NCBI GenBank assembly: GCA_029052265.1
Contig: JAIDJJ010000569.1
Location: 1 to 7,054, forward strand
DNA length: 7,054 bases
Reading direction: 5' to 3'
From: Muribaculaceae bacterium
GTDB taxonomy: Bacteria; Bacteroidota; Bacteroidia; Bacteroidales; Muribaculaceae
The notes under the pieces were generated by a model. The model was not told the DNA's origin and ran no database searches. It saw nothing but the letters and a program-made list of their open reading frames with translations. This document shows positions 1 through 6,635 of this stretch, one piece after another. How positions within the stretch are numbered: the first letter of the stretch is position 1; every line of letters begins with the position of its first letter. The translations under genes were made by a program, and so were the position numbers.

Positions 1-43
1 TACGACTTTTAGGCGGGGCTGGTGGGATCGGTGATTTGTTTAA

Positions 44-778
44 GTTACCGCTGCGTGGGCGGTCGGCATAAGATACCTGAATTACGGCGACATTGCCGCC
101 TATCAGCCCGACGGGTCTTCCGCCGGATCTTTTTCTCCGTCCGACATGGTGTTTGAGGGGTCTTATTCCCACGACTTCACCGACAGGCTAAGAGGCGGAA
201 TCAATATCAAGTTGGTATACAGCAGCTATGAACGCTATTCGGCTTTCGCCCTCGCTTCTGATATCGGACTAAATTATTATGATGACGACCACGACCTTTC
301 TCTCTCTTTAGTGCTTAAAAACATGGGGGGACAGCTTAAACGTTTTGAAGAAAAACACGACCCACTCCCATTCGACATACAATTAGGATTCATGAAAGGG
401 CTCGGGGAATCCCCTTTTTCATTCGGCATCACTGCATTCAACCTGACAAAATGGAATCTCCCCTATTACTCCCATCCGCAACAATCCGGAAACGATGCCA
501 TTGAATTGAAATCAAGCTTCGGATCAAACCTTTTCAGGCACCTTATATTTTGCGCTCAATATATGCCGAGCCAACAGTTTTATATTGATCTCGCCTACAA
601 CTATAAGACACGAACCGACATGAGTTCTTATCAGAGAAATTTCCTTTCCGGATTTTCTGCAGGACTCGGTATTAAAGTCAGATCCTTCTCTATCGGTCTC
701 GCCTATGCGATGCCGCACAAAAGCGCCTCCACTATCCTTCTTAATCTCGGACTCGGCATCGGCGAACTTCTACAATGA
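44..778 (+). CDS. porQ: PorQ-like type IX secretion system protein, 5' incomplete and frame-broken
   Basis: This is the C-terminal part (244 codons) of a PorQ-type protein, a predicted outer-membrane beta-barrel of the Bacteroidota type IX secretion system. PorQ is linked to export and surface attachment of cargo with C-terminal sorting domains. Recognisable PorQ-like stretches are AVGIRYLNYGDI soon after position 59, then LRGGINIKLVYSSYE, LVLKNMGGQLKRF, PLPFDIQLGF and the final LNLGLGIGELLQ. Alternating polar and hydrophobic strands fit a barrel. PorQ is usually about 320-340 residues, so the signal peptide and roughly 90-100 residues are missing. The first ATG in frame is at 146, but family-like sequence continues upstream to about 44. 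In-frame stops lie at 32-34 and 41-43. Frame 3 of the first 50 bases reads without a stop, so a one-base shift near 40-53 could rejoin the gene. That would be a real mutation or an assembly-edge error. The PorQ call is from memory of the family, not a search. Confidence 0.72.
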   Translation, partial: VTAAWAVGIRYLNYGDIAAYQPDGSSAGSFSPSDMVFEGSYSHDFTDRLRGGINIKLVYSSYERYSAFALASDIGLNYYDDDHDLSLSLVLKNMGGQLKRFEEKHDPLPFDIQLGFMKGLGESPFSFGITAFNLTKWNLPYYSHPQQSGNDAIELKSSFGSNLFRHLIFCAQYMPSQQFYIDLAYNYKTRTDMSSYQRNFLSGFSAGLGIKVRSFSIGLAYAMPHKSASTILLNLGLGIGELLQ

Positions 779-782
779 TTTC

Positions 783-804
783 CGTCACTCCGACAGGGAT
801 GACG
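783..804. repeat. Inverted repeat at the porQ/cdaA convergent junction
   Basis: CGTCA at 783-787 pairs with TGACG at 800-804. Three further inner pairs, one of them a wobble, surround a 4-base loop, with one mismatch between the two stems. It covers the cdaA stop codon and last codons. porQ and cdaA have only 6 bp between their stops, so any terminator must overlap coding sequence, and this is the only hairpin I see there. Neither side has a convincing T tract, so intrinsic termination is doubtful. Confidence 0.25.
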
Positions 805-1552
805 ATAAAATATGTTCCAGGTCAGGCACACTCACCCGAACCTTTATAGCCCCGTCTTTTGCAACAGAGATACCTCCGGTCTCTTCACTGACTATTACGC
901 ACACCGCATCTGTCACCTGGCTCATGCCCAGAGCGGCGCGATGACGGAGACCAAGATTTTTCGGAATGTTCATATCATGACTCACAGGCAGGATGCATCC
1001 CACGGATTTGATCCTGTGGTCAGCCACAATCATAGCGCCGTCATGCAGCGGCGAATTTTTAAAAAATATGTTTTCTATAAGACGCACGTTTATATCCGCG
1101 TCAATGATGTCTCCCGTCTTTTCATAGTCGGCAAGCGGCACCTTCCGCTGAAAAACTATCAATGCCCCTGTCTTGCTTTTGCTCATGCTCATACAGGCAT
1201 ACACCACTGCCATTATTCTGGAATGGTCTTCCTCATTTGTCTTGTCGTGCCGGAAAAGCCGCTTGAAGAAGCTGAGACGTCCCCTCGAACCAAGTTCTAT
1301 AAGGAAACGCTTTATCTGATCCTGAAAGATTATAACCAATATTATCAGTCCGATACTCATGAATTTATCAAGTATCGAACCGGTAAGGCGCATATCAAAT
1401 ATTTCAGAAGCAAGCACCCACAGCACAAAAAAGATCAACACCCCATAAAACAAACTCAGCGTGCCGCTGTTTTTCATCATCCTGTAGACATAGAAGAGCA
1501 ACAGGGCTATGAGCAGGATATCTATTATATCTTTTATTCCGAAGCTTATCAT
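785..1552 (-). CDS. cdaA: Diadenylate cyclase CdaA (DAC domain, membrane-anchored)
   Basis: This 255-residue protein makes the second messenger cyclic di-AMP from two ATP molecules. Three hydrophobic helices, at about residues 8-24, 32-49 and 61-77, anchor it in the inner membrane, with the catalytic DAC domain at about 110-245 facing the cytoplasm. The signature motifs are intact: DGA at 171-173 in the segment NSPLHDGAMIV, RHR at 203-205 in GLRHRAALG, and SEETGG from 222. The length and the helix-plus-DAC layout match CdaA, not DisA (which has extra DNA-binding domains). The ATG at 1552 is the first start in frame, and the N-terminus begins directly before the first helix, as expected. The gene lies downstream of folP in the same direction; I recall folP-cdaA adjacency in other Bacteroidota. 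The cdaR and glmM genes of the Firmicutes operon are absent; porQ converges instead. A 212 bp gap holding a palindromic element separates it from folP, so it may need its own promoter, but I found no clear one. Confidence 0.95.
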   Translation of the reverse strand: MISFGIKDIIDILLIALLLFYVYRMMKNSGTLSLFYGVLIFFVLWVLASEIFDMRLTGSILDKFMSIGLIILVIIFQDQIKRFLIELGSRGRLSFFKRLFRHDKTNEEDHSRIMAVVYACMSMSKSKTGALIVFQRKVPLADYEKTGDIIDADINVRLIENIFFKNSPLHDGAMIVADHRIKSVGCILPVSHDMNIPKNLGLRHRAALGMSQVTDAVCVIVSEETGGISVAKDGAIKVRVSVPDLEHILSSSLSE

Positions 1553-1586
1553 GGAGTATCTGTTTTTTTGATTTGTCTGTTGAAAA

Positions 1587-1757
1587 TCTTAGAAACTGTT
1601 TAAATTTATTTGTCGAAGGAATTGAGAGGATTTGTCGAGCAGATTTTTGATATTTATGATGGAGTTATGGGGTTCCATAATGACTGAATAAATATCATAA
1701 AGATGATGACAAAGACCTCAATGACAAGACAAAATAAATTTTAAACAGTTTCTTAGA
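1587..1757. mobile_element. Palindromic MITE-like element between folP and cdaA
   Basis: The ends are inverted copies. GAAACTGTTTAAA at 1592-1604 is matched exactly by the reverse complement of 1740-1752. The similarity continues inward through TTTATT and TGTC, with single-base gaps. Further in, ATTGAG, TTTGTC and TGATATTTA recur in both arms in the same order. The centre is a perfect 6 bp stem, TTATGG at 1665-1670 with CCATAA at 1675-1680. The two arms of about 80 bases agree at roughly 70 percent in my hand alignment, so the whole 161 bp is one imperfect palindrome. It is flanked by TTA at 1589-1591 and 1753-1755, a possible 3 bp target duplication; TCTTAGA also recurs at 1587-1593 and 1751-1757. 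No ORF is visible inside. The right end is about 10 bp past the folP stop and the left end about 40 bp before cdaA. A MITE or fold-back element is the best reading; a native regulatory hairpin is the alternative. Confidence 0.6.
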
Positions 1758-1764
1758 TGCCGGC

Positions 1765-2601
1765 TTAGCCGCCGACGCCCCGCATCTCCGAATACAGCCT
1801 GACTGTCTGCACGGCAGGAAGCACATCATGCACACGTATTATATCCGCCCCCCGGTCAAGGGCAAACGCATCGAGTGCCACAGTGCCCTCAAGACTCTCG
1901 TCCGGAGTGATTCCGAGTGTCTTCCATATCATTGTCTTACGCGATATTCCGGCAAGTACAGGCATTCCCATTTTGCAGAACTCGCCAAGTTCATCAAGAA
2001 GTCTGAAATTTTGCGCCACAGTCTTTGCGAATCCAAAACCGGGATCTATGATTATGTCATTCACTCCCAATCCACGCAAATGGTAAACTTTCTTTGCAAG
2101 ATCGGCAATGACATCTGCCGTGACATCGTCATAATCTGTAAGGGTCTGCATTGTCGACGGGGTGCCACGCATATGCATCAGGACATAGACCGATCCGAGT
2201 TCAGCCACCGTCTCCTGGATATCCGGATCCAATGTGCCGCCACCGATATCGTTGATGATATCCACATTCCAGTTTTCGACACACCTCCTCGCCACTGACG
2301 CCCTGAACGTGTCTATACTCACCGGAATATCGGGAGCACACCCCCTTATCACCTCAAGCCCGCGGGCAAGACGGTCATATTCCTCTTCCGCACCGACATT
2401 ATCCGCCCCGGGACGTGAGGAATAGCCCCCAAGGTCAAGTATATCGACACCGTCAGCCACCATCTTCTCCACCCTAAGGCGTATATCTTCCGCTGTTTGC
2501 GTGCGGCTGCCGCTGTAAAAGCTGTCAGGAGTGACGTTCACAATACCCATAACTTTGGGTATTGTGAAATCCATCAGTTGTCCTCGGATATTTATTGTCA
2601 T
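1765..2601 (-). CDS. folP: Dihydropteroate synthase
   Basis: This cytoplasmic TIM-barrel enzyme of folate synthesis joins 6-hydroxymethyl-7,8-dihydropterin pyrophosphate with p-aminobenzoate to give 7,8-dihydropteroate, and it is the sulfonamide target. At 278 residues it has family length. Motifs seen are NVTPDSF at 22-28, DLGGYSSRPGA at 56-66, SIDT at 95-98, NDIGGG at 117-122, MHMRG at 142-146, DPGFGFAKT at 186-194, SRK at 220-222 and RVHDV at 256-260. Phe28 and Pro64, sites of known sulfonamide-resistance changes in E. coli, are unchanged, which suggests a normal sensitive-type enzyme. The ATG at 2601 is preferred because the protein then begins MTINIRGQLMDFTIPKVMGI like its homologues. 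A GTG at 2631 would add ten residues with no family support. typA ends 70 bp upstream, so co-transcription is possible. Codons 12-22 contain a perfect 12 bp inverted repeat, described separately. Confidence 0.95.
   Translation of the reverse strand: MTINIRGQLMDFTIPKVMGIVNVTPDSFYSGSRTQTAEDIRLRVEKMVADGVDILDLGGYSSRPGADNVGAEEEYDRLARGLEVIRGCAPDIPVSIDTFRASVARRCVENWNVDIINDIGGGTLDPDIQETVAELGSVYVLMHMRGTPSTMQTLTDYDDVTADVIADLAKKVYHLRGLGVNDIIIDPGFGFAKTVAQNFRLLDELGEFCKMGMPVLAGISRKTMIWKTLGITPDESLEGTVALDAFALDRGADIIRVHDVLPAVQTVRLYSEMRGVGG
2537..2568. repeat. Perfect 12 bp inverted repeat inside the 5' end of folP
   Basis: TTCACAATACCC at 2537-2548 and GGGTATTGTGAA at 2557-2568 are exact reverse complements separated by 8 bases. 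In the folP mRNA the hairpin starts about 33 bases after the ATG and covers codons 12-22 (FTIPKVMGIVN). The protein motif there is conserved, so part of the pairing may be coincidence, but the stem is unusually long for coding DNA. It could slow initiating ribosomes, bind a dimeric regulator, or do nothing. Confidence 0.55.
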
Positions 2602-2671
2602 ATTGCCAGTCAATCCGTGTGAAACATCCACTTTTGCAATTTTCCTTGATTATGACACGTCTGTCGCAGGT

Positions 2672-4471
2672 TTAGCTGCGGTTGGCGCGCTTCCTTTCGT
2701 TTTCATCAAGAATTATCTTGCGGATACGAAGATGATTGGGTGTCACCTCCACATATTCATCCTCCTTGATATATTCCAATGCCTCTTCAAGTGAGAATAC
2801 TACGGGAGGAACTATCCTTGCCTTGTCGTCGGCTCCGGAAGCTCGCATATTGGTCAGTTTCTTTGACTTGGTGACATTCACCACTATGTCGTTATCTTTC
2901 GCATTCTCCCCGACCACCTGACCTGCATACACATCTTCCTGCGGGAAGATAAAGAATTTGCCTCGGTCTTGAAGCTTATCTATGGCATAGGCATAGGCTG
3001 TGCCCGCCTCCATCGCTATGAGAGATCCGTTTGTACGACGCTCTATATCCCCCTTCCAAGGCTGATATTCAAGGAAACGGTGCGCCATGATAGCTTCTCC
3101 GGCTGTGGCGGTAAGCACATTGTTGCGCAATCCTATGATGCCGCGCGAAGGTATGACAAACTCTATGTTTATACGGTCGTTCTGGGTCTCCATCGACAGG
3201 ATGTCACCTTTACGACGGGTCACCATATCTATCACTTTTGAGCTGTATTCTTCAGGAACATTGATGGTCAATGCCTCTACCGGCTCACATTTCCTGCCGT
3301 CTATCTCTTTTATGATCACCTGAGGCTGACCCACCTGAAGCTCATATCCTTCACGGCGCATTGTCTCTATCAGGATCGACAGATGAAGCACACCTCGTCC
3401 GAACACCGACCATTTGTCTTCATTGTCTCCTTTCTTCACTCTGAGGGCAAGATTCCTGTCAAGCTCTTTCTCAAGACGGTCAGCAATGTGACGGGATGTC
3501 ACGAATTTTCCGTCTTTTCCGAAAAACGGGGAATCATTGATCGTAAAAGTCATGGACATTGTCGGCTCGTCAATAGCAATGCGCGGCAACGGCTCCGGAT
3601 TGTTAATATCCGAGATCGTATCCCCGATCTCGAAATTATCAAGCCCCACTATAGCACAGATGTCGCCGCTGCTCACCTCTGCGACCTTCTTTCTTCCCAT
3701 CCCTTCAAAAGTATGGAGCTCCTTGATGCGCTGCTTCGACACGCTCCCGTCTTTTTTACATAGGGCTATGTCCATACCCTCACGTAGCGTGCCACGGTGC
3801 ACACGACCCACGGCTATACGACCCACATAGCTACTGTAATCAAGACTGGTGATGAGCATCTGGGGATCACCCTCCAATTGTTTAGGGGCGGGGATATAGT
3901 CGATGATGGCGTCAAGAACGGCGGTTATATCTTCTGCGGGCTTATGCCAATCTGTCGACATCCAGTTCTGCTTGGCAGAACCGTAGATCGTCGGGAAATC
4001 AAGTTGGTCTTCTGTGGCGTTGAGATTAAACATCAGGTCAAAAACCATTTCGTTCACCTCGTCTGGGCGACAGTTCGGTTTGTCTACCTTGTTAACCACA
4101 ACCACCGGTTTCAGACCCATCTGGATTGCCTTCTGAAGCACAAAACGCGTTTGTGGCATAGGTCCTTCAAAGGCATCCACAAGCAGCAGACATCCGTCAG
4201 CCATGTTAAGCACGCGTTCCACTTCGCCGCCGAAGTCAGCATGCCCGGGGGTGTCGATAATGTTTATCTTGGTCCCTTTATAATTGATAGATACATTCTT
4301 GGAGAGAATTGTGATACCTCTTTCACGTTCGAGGTCATTGTTGTCGAGAATCAGTTCGCCGGTTGATTGATTGTCACGGAAAAGATGTCCGGCGAGAAGC
4401 ATTTTGTCGACCAGTGTAGTCTTGCCGTGGTCGACATGCGCGATAATCGCGATGTTGCGGATGTCTTGCAT
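2672..4471 (-). CDS. typA: Translational GTPase TypA/BipA
   Basis: This ribosome-associated GTPase resembles EF-G and LepA and is linked to 50S subunit assembly, cold and stress survival, and adaptation. The 599-residue length is normal. The GTPase domain at about 1-195 carries G1 AHVDHGKT at 11-18, G2 RGITI at 51-55, G3 DTPGH at 73-77, G4 NKVD at 127-130 and G5 GSAK at 164-167. An EF-Tu-like domain 2 follows at about 205-295, then EF-G-like domains at about 305-385 and 395-475. The BipA-specific C-terminal domain, about 485-595, ends in LEEALEYI and VEVTPNHLRIRK. The ATG at 4471 gives the standard start MQDIRNIAIIAHVDHG. An upstream GTG at 4522 would overlap the promoter and adds a tail unlike the family. 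A Bacteroidota -7 box lies 24 bp before the ATG, and a terminator further upstream isolates the gene from the lipoprotein-barrel operon. folP follows after 70 bp in the same direction. Confidence 0.97.
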   Translation of the reverse strand: MQDIRNIAIIAHVDHGKTTLVDKMLLAGHLFRDNQSTGELILDNNDLERERGITILSKNVSINYKGTKINIIDTPGHADFGGEVERVLNMADGCLLLVDAFEGPMPQTRFVLQKAIQMGLKPVVVVNKVDKPNCRPDEVNEMVFDLMFNLNATEDQLDFPTIYGSAKQNWMSTDWHKPAEDITAVLDAIIDYIPAPKQLEGDPQMLITSLDYSSYVGRIAVGRVHRGTLREGMDIALCKKDGSVSKQRIKELHTFEGMGRKKVAEVSSGDICAIVGLDNFEIGDTISDINNPEPLPRIAIDEPTMSMTFTINDSPFFGKDGKFVTSRHIADRLEKELDRNLALRVKKGDNEDKWSVFGRGVLHLSILIETMRREGYELQVGQPQVIIKEIDGRKCEPVEALTINVPEEYSSKVIDMVTRRKGDILSMETQNDRINIEFVIPSRGIIGLRNNVLTATAGEAIMAHRFLEYQPWKGDIERRTNGSLIAMEAGTAYAYAIDKLQDRGKFFIFPQEDVYAGQVVGENAKDNDIVVNVTKSKKLTNMRASGADDKARIVPPVVFSLEEALEYIKEDEYVEVTPNHLRIRKIILDENERKRANRS

Positions 4472-4494
4472 ATAAAGTCTTTGATATTCGACTG

Positions 4495-4502
4495 CAAAGT
4501 TA
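4495..4502 (-). promoter_or_regulatory. Probable typA promoter, -7 box
   Basis: The minus strand reads TAACTTTG followed by CAG, matching the Bacteroidota sigma-ABfr -7 consensus TAnnTTTG. Transcription would start about 4-8 bases downstream, giving a 5' leader of roughly 15-20 bases before the typA ATG at 4471. I do not see a clear TTTG -33 box at the usual 19-21 base spacing, which is common for such promoters. The box lies inside the rejected GTG-extended reading of typA, which supports the ATG start. Confidence 0.7.
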
Positions 4503-4577
4503 CAAAATATTTTTGGAACCACCGTCTAAGCCTCAAAGAAAAGCCTTTAAAGTCTGCAGGGAAAAGCTGAATGAACC

Positions 4578-4613
4578 GGAAAAAGAACAAGGCGCAACAA
4601 ATGCTGCACCTTG
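4578..4613 (-). terminator. Rho-independent terminator of the lipoprotein-barrel operon
   Basis: On the minus strand, CAAGGTGCAGC pairs with GTTGCGCCTTG around an ATTT loop. This is an 11 bp stem including two G-U wobbles, followed directly by TTCTTTTTCC. The wobble pairs become A-C mismatches on the + strand, so the structure is directional and fits minus-strand transcripts. It begins 32 bases after the barrel gene's stop codon and ends well before the typA promoter. Confidence 0.8.
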
Positions 4614-4645
4614 CCATAATTTCGGTTTATTTTCAAATCTGAATT

Positions 4646-5428
4646 TCAGAACACGTAGCCGAATCCCAGATTCAGATAAATCGGATAGAGATCGAATGAA
4701 ATGGTTTTAAATGATGAATTGAAAATATCGTTGCAGCCCCATTCGAGGTTGGCATTGACCATCAATTGCTTGTAAACGCGCACCGAGACCCCTCCCTGCA
4801 TTCCCCATTGGAATTTCCGGAGTTCGCTCCCGAAATCATATGACGCTTTCGAATCGCCTGAAAAACTTATCTTGTCGCCGGTCGGATCCCCTTCCCGTAG
4901 ATAACCGTCAAAGACATATCCGTTAAAATCATTGCTGAATGCATAGGAAAGATAAGGGCCGGCGTTCAAAACCACCCGTGAGCCAAGCCTATAGAATGCA
5001 GTCAGGGGAACCACAAGCTGCTGACTATGATATTTGGTCTGCACCTTACCGGTCCATCGCCCCTTTAGCGTCTTGCCGTTGTCGATTATCTCCATCCCAT
5101 AATTCTTCACCGTGGCTTGGGTCTTCATCCCTTTGGTCTCAAACCTGACTCCGATACCGGCACCCCATTTCGCATCGGCATCCAACCATTTCCTGACAGT
5201 CGCCCCTATCTGAAGGTTCAGCTCCGGACTGTAGGAATTTATCTTCCTGATTTCAGCCGGAAGCGGCAATGGAGATGCGCCACCTATATTAGTCCCGGCA
5301 TTTACCTCATATTCAAGGCTTCTGAAAAATCCTCGGTTCTCTGTCTCCCCGCGTGCTCCCTGCACTTCATGAAAACCTGGTGTCAACAATACCGCAACTA
5401 TAATTAAAACTCTGACGTTTGTATTCAT
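4646..5428 (-). CDS. Outer-membrane beta-barrel protein (PorT-like), partner of the PCMD lipoprotein
   Basis: This 260-residue exported protein is predicted to form a small outer-membrane barrel. Residues 1-24 are a signal peptide with a hydrophobic core (VLIIVAVLLTPGF). Alternating aromatic and glycine-rich strands follow, and the chain ends in LNLGFGYVF, with the terminal Phe typical of barrel proteins. Landmarks are GGASPLPLPAEIRKI at about 49-63, ETKGMKTQATVKNYGMEI at 97-114, DGYLREGDPTG at 174-184, YDFGSELRKFQWG at 197-209 and YPIYLNLGFGY near the end. I recognise this pattern from Bacteroidales proteins annotated as porin-family or outer-membrane beta-barrel (PF13568-like). The function is unknown. 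The conserved central loops suggest it binds a partner and is not just a pore. The start chosen is the ATG at 5428; a TTG two codons earlier adds nothing. It lies 26 bp after the PCMD gene, so the two are almost certainly one operon, ended by the terminator at 4578-4613. Confidence 0.85.
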   Translation of the reverse strand: MNTNVRVLIIVAVLLTPGFHEVQGARGETENRGFFRSLEYEVNAGTNIGGASPLPLPAEIRKINSYSPELNLQIGATVRKWLDADAKWGAGIGVRFETKGMKTQATVKNYGMEIIDNGKTLKGRWTGKVQTKYHSQQLVVPLTAFYRLGSRVVLNAGPYLSYAFSNDFNGYVFDGYLREGDPTGDKISFSGDSKASYDFGSELRKFQWGMQGGVSVRVYKQLMVNANLEWGCNDIFNSSFKTISFDLYPIYLNLGFGYVF

Positions 5429-5454
5429 ATCCAATTTTAAATTATCATGACTGT

Positions 5455-6591
5455 TCAGTCTTCTGATTCACATGAAATAGAGACTTCATCCACCTGCAGG
5501 GTGCTCCCGACAGCTCCGCAAAAATGATCGCCGTCCTGACTTGAACCCATCACAACCGCGATGCTATAGTTTCCCGCTTTCAATTTTTCCGGATCTATAC
5601 TCTTCCCATCCCGGAATATAAATGGCACTGAAAACTCTACCCATTCTTCCGACGCATGACGGTCCGGAATCTCTGCCGTAGAGATAATATATGGATTGTC
5701 GGCTGCAAGCACATTGGTGCCGTCAAGCCATTCCTGACCGGGAACAGATTCGTATAAGACGGCATAGAGACTGAACATGTCTGTCTTGCCGGGAGCAGCC
5801 ACCAGATTCCCCTCAGCATCCGGTTCACAATAGATTGCGCCGGGAGTATATTTGTAATAGCCGCTGAACTGGGTCGGGATATTACTGAACGGCGTACCGA
5901 AATGTGTAGCTTCCAATGGATGGTTGACTGCGTCGCTCATGTCAAATTTCCCGATGAAAAGATTTCCCGATGCAAGCGGCTTGCCAAGGCGTTGCCCCCA
6001 GTCGCCGGTGCTGCGGGTAACAAGAACCGCGCAATATCCCGACACTCCATTCTCCCCCTGATAGGTAGGGAATGTATTAGGGGTGCTTGCCTGAAAGGTC
6101 AGGGCGAACGCAGGATTGGCACTCGCCCATTCCATTGACTCTTGACCTGAAGGGCTTACTTCATAAAACACATCATAACTGCACATTCCACCAAGCGCAG
6201 AAGCAACGCGCACATTCTCAAAACTGTAATTGAGGTTGATCGTGTTGTTGCGCTCCACCGTCACCGTATATTCCTTGCTCCATTCTCCGTCTTGCGATGT
6301 CACCCTATAGGTCTGCGGCAACAGAAAGTTTCTTACGGTTCCGCTCGCCGGTTCCATCGTTGCGCCGGGAGTCAATTCAAATTCGGGAGCAAGACTCATC
6401 AGCGACACATCATTCTTCACTATTAGTGTCACCTTATTGTTCTCGATCAATGGCTGCCTGTTGAGCACATCTCCGGGAAGAGAAACTGATATTATATCGC
6501 ACTCTGCATTCAACGGCTCGTTTCGTATACACGATACCGTCAGCAGCGCACAACCGGCAATAAATGCAATTTCTGAAAATTTAATTGTCAT
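5455..6591 (-). CDS. PCMD-domain surface lipoprotein
   Basis: This 378-residue protein starts with a lipoprotein signal peptide: a hydrophobic stretch at about 8-19 and the lipobox LTVSC, with the acylated Cys at 21. An Ig-like beta-sandwich of the DUF5018 kind follows at about 32-113, with features such as SLAPEFELTPGATMEPASG and YTVTVER. The C-terminal part, about 118-375, matches the PCMD domain (putative carbohydrate metabolism domain, PF13201). Landmarks are LFIGKFD at 211-217, THFGTPFS at 229-236, FSGYYKYTPG at 242-251, FSLYAVLYE at 273-281 and GSTLQVDEV at 362-370. Such domains are thought to be jelly-roll carbohydrate binders or hydrolases, but no activity is established that I know of. 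The +2 region (IRNEPLN) lacks a clear acidic surface-export signal, so whether it faces outside or the periplasm is open. It is the first gene of a two-gene operon with the barrel. The ATG at 6591 gives a normal signal peptide. No homologues of SusC, SusD or enzymes are next to it. Confidence 0.88.
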   Translation of the reverse strand: MTIKFSEIAFIAGCALLTVSCIRNEPLNAECDIISVSLPGDVLNRQPLIENNKVTLIVKNDVSLMSLAPEFELTPGATMEPASGTVRNFLLPQTYRVTSQDGEWSKEYTVTVERNNTINLNYSFENVRVASALGGMCSYDVFYEVSPSGQESMEWASANPAFALTFQASTPNTFPTYQGENGVSGYCAVLVTRSTGDWGQRLGKPLASGNLFIGKFDMSDAVNHPLEATHFGTPFSNIPTQFSGYYKYTPGAIYCEPDAEGNLVAAPGKTDMFSLYAVLYESVPGQEWLDGTNVLAADNPYIISTAEIPDRHASEEWVEFSVPFIFRDGKSIDPEKLKAGNYSIAVVMGSSQDGDHFCGAVGSTLQVDEVSISCESED

Positions 6592-6635
6592 TGATATAGT
6601 TTTTTCTAAAAAAATGAAATCGTTTTAAATTTTTT

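Noticed and set aside
812..1603. A 263-codon + strand open frame fully opposite cdaA and longer than cdaA itself.
   Set aside because: It is antisense to an intact, motif-complete DAC-domain gene, has no domain pattern of its own, and runs through the palindrome edge. It is an antisense shadow.
1828..2298. A 156-codon + strand open frame opposite folP.
   Set aside because: It is antisense to a gene with all FolP motifs, and its sequence is low-quality and histidine/cysteine-rich, typical of shadows.
2602..2631. An N-terminal extension of FolP from a GTG at 2631.
   Set aside because: Residue numbering from the ATG at 2601 matches known FolP (Phe28, Pro64), and the extra ten residues have no family support.
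2665..2680. A 5 bp hairpin over the typA stop codon as a terminator.
   Set aside because: The stem is very short and no T tract follows; typA-folP read-through is more likely.
3797..4366. A 189-codon + strand open frame opposite the typA GTPase domain.
   Set aside because: It is antisense to a clear housekeeping gene, with no recognisable motifs and no start signal. The openness follows from typA codon use.
4472..4522. An N-terminal extension of TypA from a GTG at 4522.
   Set aside because: The family starts at MQDIRNIAIIAHVDHG, and the extension overlaps the TAACTTTG promoter box.
5449..5460. The palindrome GACTGTTCAGTC at the end of the lipoprotein gene.
   Set aside because: The arms are 5 bp with a 2-base centre, too tight for a stable hairpin and within the expected chance level.
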